A stretch of DNA of 64,000 bases from Myxococcota bacterium (lineage in GTDB: Bacteria; Myxococcota; B64-G9). The notes beneath the pieces are model-generated. The model was not told the origin of the DNA. It was given only the letters and a program-made list of their open reading frames with translations, and did not search any database. A program made the position numbers and the translations under genes. Location of the stretch: contig JAKLGA010000007.1 of assembly GCA_022710975.1 (NCBI GenBank), positions 124,001 to 188,000 on the forward strand, read 5' to 3'. Positions 10,801-19,628 of the stretch are shown here, piece by piece (position 1 is the first letter of the stretch; every line of letters starts with the position of its first letter).

Positions 10801-11963
10801 ACGATATACCGGTGTCTCTGAGCACTGAAGGTGACCTGAGTGCCCTGCACAACCCCTCGACCGGCCTCATCGACATCTATTACCGGGATGACGCCAGGAG
10901 GTTGTGCGTCCTGAGCGGCGCGGGCTCATCCTGGTCGCTACCCGCATGCGCCGCGGCCGGTCTCTCCTCGGCACCTTCGGCCGTGGCCAGCGGGGACAGA
11001 ATCCTGGTCTTCGGTCTAGGGGAGACCGACCCTAACACCGGGCTGGGTCCGGTGAAGATGGTCGTCCTGTCAGCCGCGGATCCGGCCGACACCAGCCAGT
11101 GGCTCACTTGGCCTCTTCAGGAGCAGATCTTCGATGAGGGATCCGAGGAGTGGTACTGGACCGGGCTCACCTCCATCGCGCCGCCGGCCATGGCCGTGGA
11201 CCCCGGGGATGGATCCCTGGTGGGCATCACCATCACCCCCGAGCATGCCATGCACGCGATCCAGAGCCTCGGGGACACCTTCCTCTACTACCAGCGGTTG
11301 CGAGACGATCTGACCTGGCTCGATCGCCCGGTGATCGTCGAAGGGACCAACAGGTTCTCGAGTTACTCGGACCGCCGACCGGCGTTTGCTGTGGAGCGCC
11401 TCCCTGACGGTCAACCGCGGTGGCACCTCTGGCTACATGGCGACACCGAAGGACCCGGGGAGGGCACTCCCTTCCTGCGCATGCACTCGAGCATCGTACA
11501 CGACGAGGCAGGCTACCGCCCGATCTTTTCGACCATTTCGGAGGCGACCCCGGACGGGGTGAGGCAAGTCAAGGCGACCAGGAAGTCCGGCGTGAGCCTG
11601 GCCTCATACAAGGGCAAGCTCCGGGCCGCGATCGGATTCGACGTAGGCAGGGGAGACGCCGAGTTATACCAGGGCTTCATGTTCTTCCCCCTGGCCGACG
11701 GAGTGTTCCACGCCCACCTCGAGGACCACGACGACGTGCGGCACATCGGCCGGAGCATGGCGACGACCCTGGGGCCGCTGTTCTACGGCATGCTCCCTGA
11801 GCACCAGGCCATCCTCGGTCTGACCAATCACGTCCTGGTCCCTGGCGGGGCAAGGTCCAGGAACCTCGAAGCGGCTTTCGATGCCTCGGAGTTCGACGGC
11901 ATCCGGGATGAAGGCATGGTGGACCTGCAGTGCTTCCCTTCCGAGCGCGAGATACTACCGTGA
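7842..11963 (+). CDS. Large secreted metzincin-like zinc metalloprotease (main part)
   Basis: 1373 residues from a GTG directly after the TAA at 7839; the real protein should begin upstream (see the 5' fragment). The rest of the LamG-like domain comes first. A calcium-binding thrombospondin-3-like stretch follows (GTDPADPDTDRDGILDGFE, near 9520-9580). The zinc site HELGHNFGLEHFGHH is at about 10092-10136, followed by SLMNY, which fits a Met-turn: HEXXHXXGXXH plus Met-turn is the metzincin pattern. The C-terminal 500 residues look like a beta-propeller or carbohydrate-type domain. Codon use here is less GC-extreme than in neighbours. GTGA overlap with the next gene indicates an operon. Confidence 0.8.
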   Translation: MDGTLIIEHPYADLTDCTPGEESFGLSQFGMAESIVHWDWVRYEFCATPPVVVRPSLEEQVAGLVEVVQDLEAPRFVRRWLELRLERVTGLTDGLSQAQELHRIGAHLFLLRMIGMVESPADRVDTLLDFARTTASPEVTREDGYRERIRIVSGLTKTPGLIPGSQPEVLRLFVDIDRNALVGAFSGRRRLGLLARVGVIRAESGEIVSLVSELHPLESPVVSRPTYEALPIDVTWGGEADAGGLVEADDYFMDAIVDLVEYDSGTLEVTRVIDSASWDWELGTMAQALQTEVARSHVGRVMPTRDEDFGWLIMNGRWFVHADCPSSEPGDECDPVLHLLNSDTGRQSAWSDDCPFGMESWIYQGDRPIVFPVRCQDEAGQTVACPDPRGSRDACVMTDFSGQGPRVVVRGRDDASRGLGQVSFWYKRIGNGTITYQRLLVLDQGPVGGSRLAFTGGWDATDELDVIVPSPERAAATAAVRPASSPVVYLLGADGDIEDRVNGNGMGGGARHSPSVPRNPVVVLASGSREPGGVALYLNDAWSAFFGDSDGLGTALELDIGTDPADPDTDRDGILDGFEVLGIRGAGLYPDQALPSWGADPLHKDVFIETDFYNGSGLANPGEPMTPGGAVLMASVAGKCSGGPDYLDNPDGLPGFATHVDNGLDPFDGDGHPLHSKHGNWGGVNGVPKDAWDEYEYGWRHHLRDIRKGVFHYGVGYPGGGGQGVIHGPYFYFGSGNGGPTDSDPGKRAIHELGHNFGLEHFGHHAAGNEFNYKPHYISLMNYAYDGGSPNPEALDPVDRNWDRDNLRFSEGERLYVLDAQGRRTGVERAIDPAAIDEGDPWQDVPSWSSTTAFDLSHGVTGWGPFPWYDLFRWIYPGHRHASLWFDWDRDGDIEIDPGSWTKADVLVAESSAFKLWEFDRALDSGPQLVEYDGSLHVLYVRESRSEISYRIYSEGDDCDPEYIGDVGQPGLPESHQPLCGDWSSEYDIPVSLSTEGDLSALHNPSTGLIDIYYRDDARRLCVLSGAGSSWSLPACAAAGLSSAPSAVASGDRILVFGLGETDPNTGLGPVKMVVLSAADPADTSQWLTWPLQEQIFDEGSEEWYWTGLTSIAPPAMAVDPGDGSLVGITITPEHAMHAIQSLGDTFLYYQRLRDDLTWLDRPVIVEGTNRFSSYSDRRPAFAVERLPDGQPRWHLWLHGDTEGPGEGTPFLRMHSSIVHDEAGYRPIFSTISEATPDGVRQVKATRKSGVSLASYKGKLRAAIGFDVGRGDAELYQGFMFFPLADGVFHAHLEDHDDVRHIGRSMATTLGPLFYGMLPEHQAILGLTNHVLVPGGARSRNLEAAFDASEFDGIRDEGMVDLQCFPSEREILP

Positions 11964-13390
11964 GCCGAGGACCAGCCTACCTTCAAGCCGCGACCCGCGC
12001 GCTACTGCCGCTCGTGCTCTCGGGCATCCAGGCCTGCGAGGGTAACCGGGACTGTCTGGAACCCGCGTCACACGAGGGCTACTGCATACCGTCCGGCGGC
12101 TCGCCGTCGAGCTGCGATTTCTCCCCTTCGACCTGCGATGAGGGTGCCTATCGCTGCTCGCCGGGCCTCGAGCACCCGCCCGCAGGAGAGGGTTTCCTGG
12201 AGTGGGCCTGGCGGTGTGAGGAGCTCGAGTGCGATCCGCAGCGGTTCCTTCTGGGACCCGGCCCGGACTGGCAGGAGGAGCGACCCTACGTGCCCCCGGA
12301 TCCCGCCTCGTTGACCGGAGAGTGGGTCCTGTGGACGGGCTCCCAGAGCATCGTGCCGCTCGGCTGCGCGCCGCAGGCTTCCTCCTACGCGGAGGTCCAG
12401 AGCCTGGCTGTCAACCCGGTCAACCCGGACGTGCTCTATGTCGGCCTGGCGATGAACCTGACCTCGGTCCGATCGCATGCGGCCGGTGTGTACAAGAGCG
12501 TGGATGGCGGCCGGACCTGGTTCACGGCCTGGGCGGGCATAGGCAGGCTCGATGCCTTCGGACAAGACACCTGCTACGAATGCGAGCTCGCTCCCACGGT
12601 CAATGCGCTCTACGTGGACCCCGCCGCCCCCCAGGTGTTGTTCGCCTCCACGGACGAGCGCGGCCTCTTCTGGAGCCGGGACGGCGGAGCGCACTGGACG
12701 GAGCTTCAGTATCTCGATGGTCACACCCGGAATCCAGGATCGACCCGGAGAGGCATGAACGGAACCCTCTACCACTCCGCTGGCGCCTCCTTCTTCCGCT
12801 GGAATGAAGCGGAGGCAGGCTTCGAGTTCGTCCAGGTCGTGAGCCAGGACCGAAGCATTCTCGCGCTGGTGCCGGATCCCGTCCTGGCTGACAGGGTCTG
12901 GCTGGGAATGGGAACCATCGATCGAACCAGCGATGAAGCACCTATCCTGGTGAGTGATGATGCTGGTTCCACCTGGCGAGAAATCGGTCACGATCTTCTG
13001 GGAGCTGACGCCCTCGGCCAGAACGTCGCGAGCCTGGCCATCTGCCCAGCCGACCCTCGGAGGATCGCCGCAGCGGTATACAAGGGTGGGATCTACCTGT
13101 CCACGGACGGTGGAGAGAGCTGGGACAAACCCGGTCCTTCTGCCGAAGGGGTCGAGGGTTGGTACGTCGGGTACGCTCCCTACGCGGACCGTTGCGTGCT
13201 GTATGCCATGATCAGGGACGAGAGCTTGCACCCTGGCAAATGGCGAACCGAGGACGACGGCGCGACCTGGACCAGAGAGGTGGTGCCACCTCTCAGGAAC
13301 ATCGCCTTCAACGCCTTCCTCCCGGAGATGATCTTCGGAATCAGTCCGTGGGCCGGAACCTCTCCGTTCGAGCTGTGGATCAGGAGGTGA
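11960..13390 (+). CDS. Asp-box (BNR) repeat lipoprotein
   Basis: 476 residues. The GTG at 11960 overlaps the metalloprotease stop (GTGA) and starts a signal peptide ending LVLSGIQAC, a lipobox-like site. The body carries at least five Asp-box motifs (S.DGG.TW type: SVDGGRTW, SRDGGAHW, SDDAGSTW, STDGGESW, TEDDGATW), diagnostic of sortilin/sialidase-type beta-propellers. The N-terminal 100 residues contain several cysteine pairs. No sialidase arginine triad was recognised, so I call it an exported propeller, perhaps a binding partner or substrate recogniser for the upstream protease. Ligand unknown. Confidence 0.85.
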   Translation: MSRGPAYLQAATRALLPLVLSGIQACEGNRDCLEPASHEGYCIPSGGSPSSCDFSPSTCDEGAYRCSPGLEHPPAGEGFLEWAWRCEELECDPQRFLLGPGPDWQEERPYVPPDPASLTGEWVLWTGSQSIVPLGCAPQASSYAEVQSLAVNPVNPDVLYVGLAMNLTSVRSHAAGVYKSVDGGRTWFTAWAGIGRLDAFGQDTCYECELAPTVNALYVDPAAPQVLFASTDERGLFWSRDGGAHWTELQYLDGHTRNPGSTRRGMNGTLYHSAGASFFRWNEAEAGFEFVQVVSQDRSILALVPDPVLADRVWLGMGTIDRTSDEAPILVSDDAGSTWREIGHDLLGADALGQNVASLAICPADPRRIAAAVYKGGIYLSTDGGESWDKPGPSAEGVEGWYVGYAPYADRCVLYAMIRDESLHPGKWRTEDDGATWTREVVPPLRNIAFNAFLPEMIFGISPWAGTSPFELWIRR

Positions 13391-13647
13391 ACCCTGCTCC
13401 TTCGACGCCGGGAAGCTTGGCGTTGTCTCCTCGGGCTTGGGTGCCTGCTACAGCGACTGGTCGGAGGTGGAAGGTCCGGCGGACGAACCCCGAAATGCGG
13501 GTTTCGCCGCAGTGAACCTGGAGCAGTACCGGGACTGGTAGCCACACGTACAGTTTGCGCACCATCCTGACAGTCGAACGCCATGCTTTTGACAGCTCCG
13601 CGGGGGCGAGGGCAGAATGGGCCATCCACCCGCCAGGGGGAGTTTCC
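13391..13647. other. Intergenic region before the giant lipoprotein
   Basis: 257 bp without a supported gene. It holds an imperfect hairpin around 13482-13506 (CCCCGAAATGCGGGTTTCG) that could terminate the upstream operon, then the promoter at 13589-13618. Confidence 0.4.
13589..13618 (+). promoter_or_regulatory. Probable promoter of the giant lipoprotein gene
   Basis: TTGACA (13589-13594), 18 bp, CAGAAT (13613-13618). The same hexamer pair and spacing occur at the small outer-membrane protein gene (20433-20462). Start near 13625, 20 nt before the ribosome-binding site. Confidence 0.6.
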
Positions 13648-16600
13648 ATGAAGCGCGCGCTCGCCGTCGCCGTCGCCCTCGTCCAGATCCTCGGCCTGGC
13701 CGCCTGTGAGCCCGGGCCGGAGGAGCCCGCCCCGGCGGAGCTGGCCCGGCCGCTGGAGCCCGGCGACAAGGACATCCAGGCCACGGTCGTCTACCAGCAG
13801 GGCGCCCTGCCGGACGGGAGCTACCAGCACGCGGGCGCGGACGTGTGGGCCTACGAGCCGGACACCAACTACGGTTACGACACCCTGTTCATGATGGGGC
13901 TGAACGGCAACTTCGGCTGGCCCTACCTGCGCTTCGACCTCCAGGGGCTGATCCCCGCCGGCGCCACCGTGCTGTCCGCGAGCCTGGAGATGTACGTCGA
14001 GGACGCCTACGGCTACTACCACAACGGCTCCTCCCACCGGGTGCTGTCGGCCTGGACCGAGGCCGGGCTCACCTACAACACCATGCCACCGGACTGGAAC
14101 AACCTGATCTACGAGTCCACCACCTACGTGAACGCCATCGGCCAGTGGTTCTCCTGGGACGTGACCCAGATGACCACGGCCTGGGTCGCGGACCCGGCCT
14201 CGAACTTCGGCCTGTCCATCCTGCCCACCGACACCTACGAGTACGACGGCGACTTCATCGTGTGGCGCAGCGACGACTACCCCGACGCATCCTACCGGCC
14301 GCGGCTGAGCATCACCTACCTGCTGCCCGAGCACCGCGCGGCCTTCGTCAGCCAGAGCGCCCCGCCCGCCAGCCTGGGGGTCGGCCAGCAGGTCGCGGTG
14401 CAGGTGATCTTCCGCAACGACGGCGCCGACACCTGGACCCCGGCGACCGGCTACGCGCTCGGCAGCGAGGGCCCGGTGGACAACACCACCTGGGGCCTGA
14501 GCCGGGTCGCCCTGCCCGGCCCGGTCGGGCCCGGCCAGCAGGCCGTGTTCGACTTCACCGTCACCGCCCCCGTGACCCCGAGCGACTACACCTTCCAGTG
14601 GCGCATGGTGCACGACCCGGGGCTGTGGTTCGGCGAGCTCAGCCCGGCGATCGCGGTGGCCGTCACCCAGCTCGCGGGCGGAGAGGTGTGCACCGAGCAC
14701 GGCCAGTGCGCGGGCGGCCTGTGCGTCGACGGCCGCTGCTGCGACTCCGTCTGCGTGGGGCCCTGCCGCACCTGCGCGCTGCCCGGTTCGGAGGGGCTGT
14801 GCAGCTTCATCCCCGGCGGCCAGGACCTCGACGGGGAGTGCGCCGGCGAGGGCGTGTGCGGCGCCACCTGCAACGGGCTGGGCGCCTGCGCGGCGCCTCC
14901 CGCGGCCGGCACGCCCTGCGCGACCTGCGCCCGCTGCGACGGGCTGGGCGCCTGCCTGCCGGTGCCCGCGGGCCAGGACCCGCTGGAGGACTGCGTCGAG
15001 GAGCCGCCCGCGAGCTGCGGCCAGACCGGGCTGTGCGACGGCGCGGGGGGCTGCGCCCGGCAGCCTCCCGGCCTCGAGTGCGCGCCCGAGGCCTGCCTGG
15101 ACGGCGCGCACCACCCGGCCGACCAGTGCGACGGCGGCGGGAGCTGCGCGGACTCGGGCGCGCAGAGCTGCTCGCCGTACGTGTGCCTGGACGCCGTCTC
15201 CTGCCGCGTCGGCTGCAGCCAGGACGACCACTGCGTGGCCGGCTCCCGCTGCGAGGACGGCGCGTGCATCGCCTACCTCGACCCGGGCCAGCCCTGCCAG
15301 CAGGACGCCCAGTGCAGGAGCGGCGTGTGCGTCGACGGGGTGTGCTGCGCGACGGAGTGCGCGGGCACCTGCGTAAGCTGCGCGCTGGGCGGCCTCGAGG
15401 GCACCTGCACCCGCCTGGCGGACGGCCAGGACCCCGGCGACGAGTGCGCCGGGGTGGGCGCCTGCGGCGGGGTGTGCGACGGGCAGGGCGGCTGCCGCTT
15501 CACCCCGGGCGGCACGCGCTGCGCCGCCTGCGCGAGCTGCGACGGGGCGGGCGCCTGCACCGCCTTCGCCGCGCCTGGGACGGACCCCTTCGACGACTGC
15601 GCGCCCTGCTGGGCCTGCTCGGGCACGGACGCCTCCTGCCGGGCGGTGCCGGAGGGAGAGGACGCGCTGGGCGACTGCCCGGAGGGCCCGGTCGAGGGGT
15701 GCGGCCCCCTGGGCTCGTGCGACGGCCAGGGGGGCTGCCGCCTGTGGGCGGAGGGCAGCACCTGCCGCCCGGCGGCCTGCCAGGACGGCCTGCTCACCCC
15801 GGCCGATACCTGCGACGGCGCGGGCGCCTGCCTGGACGCGGGCGAGGTGAGCTGCGCGCCCTACGCCTGCCTGGACGCCGGGAGCTGCCGCGAGGCGTGC
15901 GAGCAAGACGCCCACTGCCTGCCCGGAAGCTACTGCGCGGGCCCGGCCTGCGAGCCGCTGCGGCCGGCCGGCGAGGCCTGCGGGCGCCCCGGCGAGTGCC
16001 TGAGCGGCGCGTGCGCGGACGGGGTGTGCTGCGACACGGACTGCCCGGGCGCGTGCCAGCGCTGCGATCTCGCCGGGGCGGAGGGCACCTGCTCGAGCGT
16101 GCCCGACGGGCAGGACCCGGACGCCGAGTGCGGCGGCCAGGGGGTGTGCGGCGGGGCCTGCGACGGGGCGGGCGGCTGCCGCGTGCCCGGGCCCGAGACC
16201 GCCTGCGGTGTGTGCGCCCGCTGCGACGGCCAGGGCGCCTGCGCGCTGCTCGTGCCGGCCGGGGAGGATCCCGACGACGCCTGCGGCCCGTGCCGGGTGT
16301 GCGCCGGCGATCGCGACGCCTGCCTGCCGGTCTCCGCGGGGCAGGATCCGCTGGAGGAGTGCCCGGCCGAGGAGGCCTTCACCTGCGGCGCGGACGGCGC
16401 CTGCAACGGGACCGGCGCCTGCCGGCTGTGGCCGGCCGGGACGGTGTGCGGCCCCCAGCGCTGCCAGGACGGGGTGCTCGAGCGCCCGCCGGCCTGCGAT
16501 GGCCTGGGGCTGTGCCTGCTGCAGGACACGCTGCCCTGCGCGCCGTACGCCTGCGACGGGGACTCCTGCGCCGGGCCCGCGGATCTCGCCGCCATCGCGG

Positions 16601-18441
16601 TGGAGGACGCCCCGGACGGCAGCGGCCAGCCGGTGGGCGATCGCACGCTGACCACCGACGACGCGCTCCGGCTGCACGCCGTGGGCCGGGACGCCCAGGG
16701 TGCCGCCCTGGGGCCGGTGATCGTCACCTGGAGCGTGGAGGGCGGCATCGGCCAGGCGGTGCCCAGCCCGGGCGCCGCCGTGGACTTCGATCCCACCCGG
16801 CCCGGCCAGGGGCGGGTGCGGGCCGAGTTCCACCGGCCGGAGGTGGCCGCCGGGACGACCGGCCTGCTGCAGGTCTCGCCCGGCCTGCCGGCGGGCTTCA
16901 TCCCGGTCGAGCCCGCGGAGGAGGTGCTGCCCGCCGACGGGCTCGCCAGCACCGAGGTGGCGATCGGGCCGGTGCGGGACGCCGACGGCAACGCGGTGGC
17001 CGACGGGACGCAGCTCACCGCGCTGAGCAGCCTGGGGAGCATCCCCACCGCCGACGCCAACCCGGCCGCGCCCGGGCTGCAGCTCGTCAGCCTGGACGGC
17101 CGGCTCGGGTTCACCCTGCGCTCCGCGACCAGCCCGGGCCGGGCGCGCCTGCGGGTGTTCGCGGCCGCGCCGTCCACGGCCGAGGGCCAGGCCGAGGTGT
17201 TCTTCGGCAACGGCCTGCCCGTGGCCGACGCCGGGCCGGATCAGGACGTGCTCCCGGGCGAGCCGGTCAGCCTGGACGGCTCGGGCTCCTACGATCCCGC
17301 GGGCGGCGCCCTGACCTGGGCCTGGTCGCAGACGCTCGGCCCCGCGGTCGCGCTCCTGGGGGCCGACGGCCCGAGCCCGGCCTTCAGCGCGCCCTCGCTC
17401 CCGGGCGAGCAGACCCTCACCTTCCAGCTCGTCGTCCGCGCCGGCGAGCAGGACAGCGCCCCGGACGAGGTGCAGGTACACGTGCAGGGCGACGAGCCCG
17501 ATCTGCCCACCGCCGTCCTCTCGCTCAGCCCCGAACGCGGGCCGGCCCCGCTGTGGGTGTCGCTCGACGGGAGCGCGTCGCGGGCGGCCGAGGGCAGCCA
17601 GCTCACCGGCTTCGTGTGGACCTTCGCCGACGACCACCCGCCGGCCTCGGGCCCGCTGGCCGAGCGCACCTTCGAGGCGCCGGGCGCCGTCGGGGTGACC
17701 CTCACGGTGGTGGACGACCAGGGCCGCTTCGACTCCGCCACGGCCATGGTGACGGTGGAGGGCGGCGGCGGGCAGCCGCCCGGCCTCGCCCTCGAGGCGG
17801 TGCCCTCACGCGGCCCGGCCCCGCTCGAGGTGCGCCTGAGCGCCGCGGTCAGCGACCCGGAGGGCGGCCAGGTCGGCCTGGAGTGGGATCTGGGCGGCGG
17901 TTTCGCCCCGGGCCCGCCCGAGCGCACCTGGCGCCTGGAGCAGCCCGGCCACCACCGCGCGCGCGCCCGGGCCACGGACGAGCAGGGGCTGCAGAGCGTG
18001 GCCGCCGTGGTGGTGGCGGTCTCCAGCGACGGCCGCTACCCGCCCCTCATCCTGTCCCAGCCGCGCCTGACGGCCGCGGTCGGGCAGCTGTGGACCTACG
18101 CGCCGGTGGCGGCCGGCACCGCCCCGCTCGCCTGGAGCCTGGGCAAGGAGATCGGCGGCGAGCTCATGCGCGCGCCTCCGGGCATGAACGTGGAGCCAGG
18201 CACGGGCGCGCTCACCTGGGTGCCGGCGGCGGCGCAGCGCGGCGCGGTGGACGTCAGCCTGGTGGTGCTGAACGAGGCCGGGGCCGACCTGCAGGACTTC
18301 ACCGTGCAGGTCGCAGGCGACGAGCCCGCCGCCAGCGGCTGCGGCTGCGCCTCGTCCCCGGGCGGGGCGCCCGGCCTGCTCGGGGCGCTGGGCCTGTGCG
18401 GGCTGCTGGGGCTCGGCCTGCGCCGCCGCTCACGCCGGTAG
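13648..18441 (+). CDS. Giant multidomain cysteine-rich surface lipoprotein with MYXO-CTERM-like tail
   Basis: 1597 residues. A lipoprotein signal (LGLAAC) comes first. Then a DNRLRE-type beta-sandwich (about 35-225), an NBR1-Ig-like domain (about 230-345), and about 630 residues of repeating cysteine-rich modules (345-975) with motifs such as CCD..C.G.C..C and CDG.G.C. Next an invasin-like Ig domain (985-1190), PKD/Ig-like repeats (1190-1560), and a C-terminal SGCGCAS, hydrophobic helix and RRRSRR, the MYXO-CTERM pattern. It is an outer-surface adhesin-like protein with both an N-terminal lipid site and a C-terminal sorting tail. The ATG at 13648 has GGGGGA upstream. It overlaps the convergent thioredoxin gene by 12 bp. 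Confidence 0.9.
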   Translation: MKRALAVAVALVQILGLAACEPGPEEPAPAELARPLEPGDKDIQATVVYQQGALPDGSYQHAGADVWAYEPDTNYGYDTLFMMGLNGNFGWPYLRFDLQGLIPAGATVLSASLEMYVEDAYGYYHNGSSHRVLSAWTEAGLTYNTMPPDWNNLIYESTTYVNAIGQWFSWDVTQMTTAWVADPASNFGLSILPTDTYEYDGDFIVWRSDDYPDASYRPRLSITYLLPEHRAAFVSQSAPPASLGVGQQVAVQVIFRNDGADTWTPATGYALGSEGPVDNTTWGLSRVALPGPVGPGQQAVFDFTVTAPVTPSDYTFQWRMVHDPGLWFGELSPAIAVAVTQLAGGEVCTEHGQCAGGLCVDGRCCDSVCVGPCRTCALPGSEGLCSFIPGGQDLDGECAGEGVCGATCNGLGACAAPPAAGTPCATCARCDGLGACLPVPAGQDPLEDCVEEPPASCGQTGLCDGAGGCARQPPGLECAPEACLDGAHHPADQCDGGGSCADSGAQSCSPYVCLDAVSCRVGCSQDDHCVAGSRCEDGACIAYLDPGQPCQQDAQCRSGVCVDGVCCATECAGTCVSCALGGLEGTCTRLADGQDPGDECAGVGACGGVCDGQGGCRFTPGGTRCAACASCDGAGACTAFAAPGTDPFDDCAPCWACSGTDASCRAVPEGEDALGDCPEGPVEGCGPLGSCDGQGGCRLWAEGSTCRPAACQDGLLTPADTCDGAGACLDAGEVSCAPYACLDAGSCREACEQDAHCLPGSYCAGPACEPLRPAGEACGRPGECLSGACADGVCCDTDCPGACQRCDLAGAEGTCSSVPDGQDPDAECGGQGVCGGACDGAGGCRVPGPETACGVCARCDGQGACALLVPAGEDPDDACGPCRVCAGDRDACLPVSAGQDPLEECPAEEAFTCGADGACNGTGACRLWPAGTVCGPQRCQDGVLERPPACDGLGLCLLQDTLPCAPYACDGDSCAGPADLAAIAVEDAPDGSGQPVGDRTLTTDDALRLHAVGRDAQGAALGPVIVTWSVEGGIGQAVPSPGAAVDFDPTRPGQGRVRAEFHRPEVAAGTTGLLQVSPGLPAGFIPVEPAEEVLPADGLASTEVAIGPVRDADGNAVADGTQLTALSSLGSIPTADANPAAPGLQLVSLDGRLGFTLRSATSPGRARLRVFAAAPSTAEGQAEVFFGNGLPVADAGPDQDVLPGEPVSLDGSGSYDPAGGALTWAWSQTLGPAVALLGADGPSPAFSAPSLPGEQTLTFQLVVRAGEQDSAPDEVQVHVQGDEPDLPTAVLSLSPERGPAPLWVSLDGSASRAAEGSQLTGFVWTFADDHPPASGPLAERTFEAPGAVGVTLTVVDDQGRFDSATAMVTVEGGGGQPPGLALEAVPSRGPAPLEVRLSAAVSDPEGGQVGLEWDLGGGFAPGPPERTWRLEQPGHHRARARATDEQGLQSVAAVVVAVSSDGRYPPLILSQPRLTAAVGQLWTYAPVAAGTAPLAWSLGKEIGGELMRAPPGMNVEPGTGALTWVPAAAQRGAVDVSLVVLNEAGADLQDFTVQVAGDEPAASGCGCASSPGGAPGLLGALGLCGLLGLGLRRRSRR

Positions 18442-18894
18442 GGCGCAGGCGAGCATGCCCTCGAGCACGCGCTCGGGCACCAGCCCGAGCTGGCGGCGGA
18501 GCTCCTGCCCCCGCTGGAAGAGGATCAGGCAGGGGATGCTGCTCACCCCGAGCCGCACGGCGGCCCGGGTGTGCCGCGAGGTGTCCACCTTGGCGATCAG
18601 CGCCCGGCCGCGGGCCTTGCGGGCGAAGGACTCCAGGATCGGGGCCAGCATGCGGCACGGGCCGCACTGCGGGCCCCAGAAGTCCACCAGGACCGGCAGG
18701 GCGCTCTCGGCCAGCAGGCGCTCGAGCCCGGCGTCGTCGAGCTCGAGCGGGCGGTCGGGCGGGGCCAGGTCCGCGTGGCACCTGCCGCACACCGGACCGG
18801 ACCGCAGCCCGGCCGGGGGCACCGCGTTCTTCTGCCCGCAGGCGCCGCAGGTGAGCAGGAGCTTGCCCTCGACGAGCGCGAGCGGCTCGGCCAT
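18430..18894 (-). CDS. Thioredoxin with N-terminal zinc-binding motif (Trx2/TrxC-like)
   Basis: 154 residues. The N-terminus holds CxxC (CGAC, about 16-19) and a second CxxC (CGRC, about 36-39), the zinc finger of thioredoxin 2. A thioredoxin fold follows with VDFWGPQCGPCRM (active site CGPC) and the cis-proline SSIPCLILF. The residue before CGPC is Gln rather than the usual Trp, which may alter redox potential. A reductant of disulfides in the cytoplasm. It starts 27 bp after the rubredoxin gene with GGAGGG upstream, so the two are likely co-transcribed. Confidence 0.9.
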   Translation of the reverse strand: MAEPLALVEGKLLLTCGACGQKNAVPPAGLRSGPVCGRCHADLAPPDRPLELDDAGLERLLAESALPVLVDFWGPQCGPCRMLAPILESFARKARGRALIAKVDTSRHTRAAVRLGVSSIPCLILFQRGQELRRQLGLVPERVLEGMLACALPA

Positions 18895-18921
18895 GCCACG
18901 TCCCTCCGGCGGGAGCCCTTC

Positions 18922-19083
18922 TCAGTCGTTGCGCTCGAACAGGCTCTTGTCCGCGCCGCACAGCGGGCAGACCCACTCGGCCGGGACGTCCTCGAAGCTG
19001 GTGCCGGGCTGCACCCCGTTGTCCGGATCGCCCTTGGCGGGATCGTAGACATAGCCACAGACGCTGCAGGTGTACTTGTCCAT
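18922..19083 (-). CDS. Rubredoxin
   Basis: 53 residues, the standard rubredoxin length. The two CxxC(G) iron ligands are CSVCGYVY near the N-terminus and CPLCGADK near the C-terminus, with the conserved [15 protein letters not shown] core. It carries one electron through a single Fe(Cys)4 centre. Likely partners are flavodiiron proteins (one lies at 58007-59203) or peroxide/superoxide reductases, but this pairing is inferred. In an operon with thioredoxin; GAGGAGAGG precedes the ATG. Confidence 0.96.
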   Translation of the reverse strand: MDKYTCSVCGYVYDPAKGDPDNGVQPGTSFEDVPAEWVCPLCGADKSLFERND

Positions 19084-19111
19084 GGTCCTCTCCTCGAAGG
19101 GTTGGTCGTCT

Positions 19112-19140
19112 CTGTTACGACGGGCGCGCGCCTGGATCAA
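19112..19140 (-). promoter_or_regulatory. Possible promoter of rubredoxin-thioredoxin
   Basis: Minus strand: TTGATC (19140-19135), 17 bp, TAACAG (19117-19112). Weak -10. Start about 20 nt before the ribosome-binding site. Confidence 0.35.
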
Positions 19141-19162
19141 GGGCTTTGTTGGGCGTGGGGAG

Positions 19163-19176
19163 CCGGACCGGTCCGG
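19163..19176. terminator. Perfect 14-bp palindrome after the Rrf2 gene
   Basis: CCGGACCGGTCCGG is fully self-complementary and lies just beyond the stop of the Rrf2 regulator. It may act as a terminator or as an operator for the rubredoxin operon; no T-run follows. Confidence 0.35.
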
Positions 19177-19182
19177 ACGGGC

Positions 19183-19617
19183 TCAGGTCTTCAGCCAGGC
19201 GGCGCGGTCGCCGTTGCCGTTCCTGAGCAGCAGATCCCCGAGGGAGGTGCCCTCCAGGGTGTGGAACAGCTGCGCCTCCGCTGCCTTGAAGCAGTCGTGG
19301 ACCAGGCAATCCTCGAGCGCCTTGCAGTCGCGCTGCGGGCCCAGGCACTCGAACAGCGGCTCCTCGGCCTCCACCGCGCGCACGATGTCGGCCAGGGTGA
19401 TCTGCGCCGGCTCGCGCGCCAGGGTGAAGCCGCCCTTCTTGCCGCGGGTGGACTTGACCAGGCCCTTGCGGGCCAGCCGCTGGAACACCTTGGCGAGGTA
19501 GCTGGTGGACACGTGCTGGGCCGTGGCCATCTCCGCCACCAGGAGCTGCCTCGGGCGGGTGGTGGCGAGCTGGAACAGGCCGTGGAGGGCCAACTCGGTC
19601 GACTTCGACAGCTTCAT
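19183..19617 (-). CDS. Rrf2-family transcriptional regulator with cysteine cluster
   Basis: 144 residues with the Rrf2 winged helix at the N-terminus (MKLSKSTELALHGLF, a recognition helix STSYLAKVFQRLARKG, and the wing GKKGGFTLAR). Four cysteines lie at about 95-115 with spacing C-x6-C-x5-C-x4-C, close to the Fe-S cluster site of IscR/NsrR. It is therefore a likely iron-sulfur sensor of redox, NO or cluster status. The neighbouring rubredoxin-thioredoxin operon is a plausible target. The ATG at 19617 follows AGGAG. Confidence 0.88.
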   Translation of the reverse strand: MKLSKSTELALHGLFQLATTRPRQLLVAEMATAQHVSTSYLAKVFQRLARKGLVKSTRGKKGGFTLAREPAQITLADIVRAVEAEEPLFECLGPQRDCKALEDCLVHDCFKAAEAQLFHTLEGTSLGDLLLRNGNGDRAAWLKT

Positions 19618-19628
19618 CGAGGGGCTCC

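Noticed and set aside
18430-18894. Thioredoxin inactive because the Trp before CGPC is replaced by Gln
   Set aside because: Both catalytic cysteines and the cis-proline are present, so it is best called a functional variant.
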